Below, piece by piece: positions 55,793-57,961 of a DNA stretch of 57,961 bases. The notes beneath the pieces are model-generated. The model searched no databases. It saw only the letters and a list, made by a program, of their open reading frames with translations, and was not told the DNA's origin. Position 1 is the stretch's first letter; every line of letters starts with the position of its first letter. The position numbers and the translations under genes were made by a program. Origin of the DNA: a virus; IMG/VR virus record IMGVR_UViG_3300031463_000009, positions 1-57,961 of that record, one strand, 5' to 3'.

Positions 55793-55998
55793 AAACAAAA
55801 GCGATTGTAAGTGACGAAAACGGGGACCTGTTAATATTTGAATTTGTGGTTCCTGAGTGTTCTTGCGCGCACACAAAAGAAAAGGGGCGTAAAGAATTTT
55901 TCAGACTGTTGGGCAATGAATATGCAGCTTTCTGTTCTCATTGTGGGAAAGAACTGATAAGAACTAAACCGATTGAGACAGCTAGTTCAACCTTATAA
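55789..55998 (+). CDS. Small zinc-ribbon protein in the tail region
   Basis: The 69-residue protein has CSCAHTKEK (about 24-32) and FCSHCGKEL (about 48-56), enough Cys and His for one zinc ion. It overlaps the preceding gene. Small zinc-binding proteins occur at this position in some phages, but no role is known. Confidence 0.64.
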   Translation: MKTKAIVSDENGDLLIFEFVVPECSCAHTKEKGRKEFFRLLGNEYAAFCSHCGKELIRTKPIETASSTL

Positions 55999-56025
55999 GG
56001 AATACGATTCTAGGGGCAATTATAG

Positions 56026-57771
56026 ATGACGTTAGAAAAACAAATAAGTTATTCTCAAGCAATTCTTAATCCAGAAACTGAACTGGAAAAGTTTGAGAAT
56101 AATTCAAAAATAAGGCTCAAACCTTTGAATAATCTTGGTGCACTTTGGCATTGTGACGATACTGATGGATATGTTTCTGGTGATTCAATTTATCCGATTT
56201 CAATTAAAGATGCCTGTTATGGTTTAAGACTTCACGCAGTAGGTGGATATACTTATACTCAAACAACAACAAAAAAGCTAGGGACAAGAGCGGTTGGAAG
56301 TTATCGTGGTGGGTTAGCTGGTCATCTACCAGCTAATATTTTACAAAACCCTCCTAAATCTTGGACTGTAGAACTATTTTTCAGATGGGATGATATATTA
56401 GCTACAGGCAATTATTTTTTATTCGGTCAATGGGATAATCTCAGAGATCAAGGAAAACTTTGGAGGCTAGCAGCTACTACTGATGCTACTGCTAATACTA
56501 TTACTGCTCTTATTTTTGAGATGTATGATAGCAATAATACTTTAAAGAGTTTTACTGTTACTTTAGGAACTCCGCTTCAGCCAAATACTTGGTATCATAT
56601 ATCAGCTAGTTATAATTCAGAGACAGGTATTGCTAATATATTTGTAGACGGAACAAGTATAGGTTCTCAAAATCTAGGCACAATGAGATCAAGCCCAAAT
56701 AAACAGGCATTGACTTTTCATTGTATAATTCAGAATGGGTCTTTAAATCAAGCATCAGTTTATAATTATAATTTTTATGATGAAATTTGTATTTGGAATT
56801 ATGCTCGCTCTGCGAATTTTACTCCACCTACTTCTCCAATTATCCCATTCAGTATAACTCATCCTACAGCAACTGTTATATTAGATAGCGGATATGTAGA
56901 CTCTAATTGGAATCTTAATTCTTTGTCATTTTTTGATGAGACCTATTGGAATTCAGGCAATCTTAAAATCAGAGGATCCGCGGGGAATACAGAACCTACA
57001 TTATCCGGGGACCCAATGACACTATCTGAGTTCAAAAACTATGGTTTTATGACTGGGCAGTATCTCAAACTAGAATTCACATTTATCTCTGACGGTAATC
57101 AGCAGGTAGAATTAACAGCAGGAGATATAGAGTTTAGTATTGCAGGACCGTCCAAACCCATATTAAGCAATTTTTCAAGGAATGGAGATACAGGGTCTTG
57201 CGAGGTTTCCGGGGTTGATGATGATACCATAGTTTATGCTTATTGCCGAAAAGATTTTGACCCACATTGCCCGAAGAGGCTTATAGGACAGCGCACTGGA
57301 AACGGGACAATCACTCTTGATTATTCTCAGTTTAAGATCAATCTTGGAGAAGCTTTAGGCAATGCAGACATATACTATCCGGGCAAGACATACCTCGTGG
57401 CATATAAAAACGGGCTCTGGAGCGCAGACTCCGATTATGCAGAGCCGACATTTTTTACATTTGACTCTCCGACAATTTCAAATTACAAACGCTCTGGCTC
57501 TACTGCTACATTCACGGTATCAGATATGACTGAGGGCATGAGGATGTTTGTAATGTGGACAAATGTCAACAACGTAATACAAGCGTTGTTGATTACTGCC
57601 GACGGAGATTATGAGATAACAGGATTAAACGAAGCATGGAGCTATACTTTCATTCCAATCCTTAATCCTGCTTCTGGCAAAATTGGATTTGCTCTTCCAT
57701 TTGGAGACACACCTGGGACTTTTTCGTCTGGAGGAACTAGTAGGTCAATGGTTCTTAACTTTAAAGTTTAG
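56026..57771 (+). CDS. Tail or fibre protein with LamG-like domain
   Basis: The 581-residue protein has a LamG/concanavalin-like domain at about 40-265: LGALWHCDDTDGY at its start, SWTVELFFRWDDI (about 114-126), NTWYHISASYN (about 187-197), GIANIFVDGTSIG (about 202-214) and YDEICIWNYARSANFTPP at its end. Downstream are beta-sandwich-like repeats (SNFSRNGDTGSCEVSGVDD and SNYKRSGSTATFTVSDM). Such domains bind carbohydrate in tail fibres and capsid-attached appendages. No ribosome site stronger than AGGGGC is present. Confidence 0.74.
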   Translation: MTLEKQISYSQAILNPETELEKFENNSKIRLKPLNNLGALWHCDDTDGYVSGDSIYPISIKDACYGLRLHAVGGYTYTQTTTKKLGTRAVGSYRGGLAGHLPANILQNPPKSWTVELFFRWDDILATGNYFLFGQWDNLRDQGKLWRLAATTDATANTITALIFEMYDSNNTLKSFTVTLGTPLQPNTWYHISASYNSETGIANIFVDGTSIGSQNLGTMRSSPNKQALTFHCIIQNGSLNQASVYNYNFYDEICIWNYARSANFTPPTSPIIPFSITHPTATVILDSGYVDSNWNLNSLSFFDETYWNSGNLKIRGSAGNTEPTLSGDPMTLSEFKNYGFMTGQYLKLEFTFISDGNQQVELTAGDIEFSIAGPSKPILSNFSRNGDTGSCEVSGVDDDTIVYAYCRKDFDPHCPKRLIGQRTGNGTITLDYSQFKINLGEALGNADIYYPGKTYLVAYKNGLWSADSDYAEPTFFTFDSPTISNYKRSGSTATFTVSDMTEGMRMFVMWTNVNNVIQALLITADGDYEITGLNEAWSYTFIPILNPASGKIGFALPFGDTPGTFSSGGTSRSMVLNFKV

Positions 57772-57779
57772 GGGGAAAT

Positions 57780-57961
57780 ATGTACACTATCAAAATGGGT
57801 TCAGCACCTAAAAAGTTAATATTTATGACTGGCACAGATCATATAACTGGTAAGACCGGTCTTACTTTGAGTGTGTTTATAAGTAAAAACGGTGGGCCAT
57901 TCACGCAAATAGATAGAACGGTTACAGAACTTGGTTTTGGTTGGTATTGTATTAACTTAAC
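57780..57961 (+). CDS. Tail-type protein, 3' end cut off by the window
   Basis: A frame of 60 residues is open to the last base. GGGGGAA precedes the ATG. It contains DHITGKTGLTLSVFISKNGG and a GWYCINL-like run, a pattern I know from many phage tail-fibre and receptor-binding proteins (DxxTGxTGLTxxVxxSKxGG...GWY). It directly follows the LamG-domain gene. Confidence 0.68.
   Translation, partial: MYTIKMGSAPKKLIFMTGTDHITGKTGLTLSVFISKNGGPFTQIDRTVTELGFGWYCINL

Noticed and set aside
1-57961. Possible circular join of the two window ends
   Set aside because: Reading across the join meets a stop within 15 codons, and no terminal repeat is seen. The ends are simply the window limits.
1-57961. tRNA genes
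   Set aside because: No cloverleaf with a T-loop GTTCGA-type signature was noticed in the intergenic regions. A covariance-model scan would settle it.

Overview
The window is a stretch of a tailed double-stranded DNA bacteriophage genome (Caudoviricetes). It holds a portal, a large terminase, a prohead protease, a major capsid protein, connector and tail-type proteins, two cell-wall hydrolases and an almost complete replication set. No rRNA, tRNA, integrase or host-type metabolic island was seen. The host cannot be named. The genes use strong AGGAGG-type ribosome sites, and several promoters look like bacterial sigma70 promoters. Both ends of the window cut through genes: the portal on the left and a tail-type protein on the right.

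Layout. (1) 1-1386: end of the portal gene, rightward. (2) 1424-7611: leftward genes, comprising a glycosyltransferase, an HD hydrolase, an unknown protein, the large terminase, then small accessory proteins from their own promoter. (3) 7612-8176: a divergent control region holding a chain of hairpins that looks like a structured RNA of about 340 nt, with a possible small membrane-protein gene inside it. (4) 8177-22640: rightward replication and recombination genes: SF2 helicase, family 4 uracil-DNA glycosylase, DnaB-like helicase, primase, SSB, family A DNA polymerase, RecA, amidase, Cas4/RecB-like nuclease, RusA and several Cys-rich small proteins. A strong terminator follows. (5) 22775-28918: one 2047-residue protein in which cellular-type RNA polymerase beta and beta' are fused. 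(6) 28956-39426: rightward genes for probable virion-internal and membrane-active proteins, a lytic transglycosylase and unknowns. (7) 39475-45103: leftward accessory genes (radical SAM enzyme, paired paralogues, hexapeptide beta-helix protein, zinc ribbons). (8) 45276-57961: rightward head and tail genes: small membrane or internal proteins, prohead protease, scaffold-like acidic proteins, decoration-like protein, major capsid, terminator, new promoter, neck/connector proteins and a LamG-domain tail protein.

Two patterns stand out. First, the fused RNA polymerase keeps the catalytic and bridge-helix/trigger-loop blocks and one zinc site of a cellular enzyme. It has lost the beta' N-terminal zinc ribbon and has Gly where cellular enzymes have the Asn of NADFDGD. 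Second, nearly every small protein in the head regions, and the capsid protein itself, carries a short N-terminal leader ending in K-x-A. This looks like the recognition code of the phage's own prohead protease and may mark a set of proteins packaged inside the head. Together with the glycine-zipper membrane proteins, this suggests (inference) that the phage carries internal proteins, possibly including the polymerase, for delivery with its DNA.
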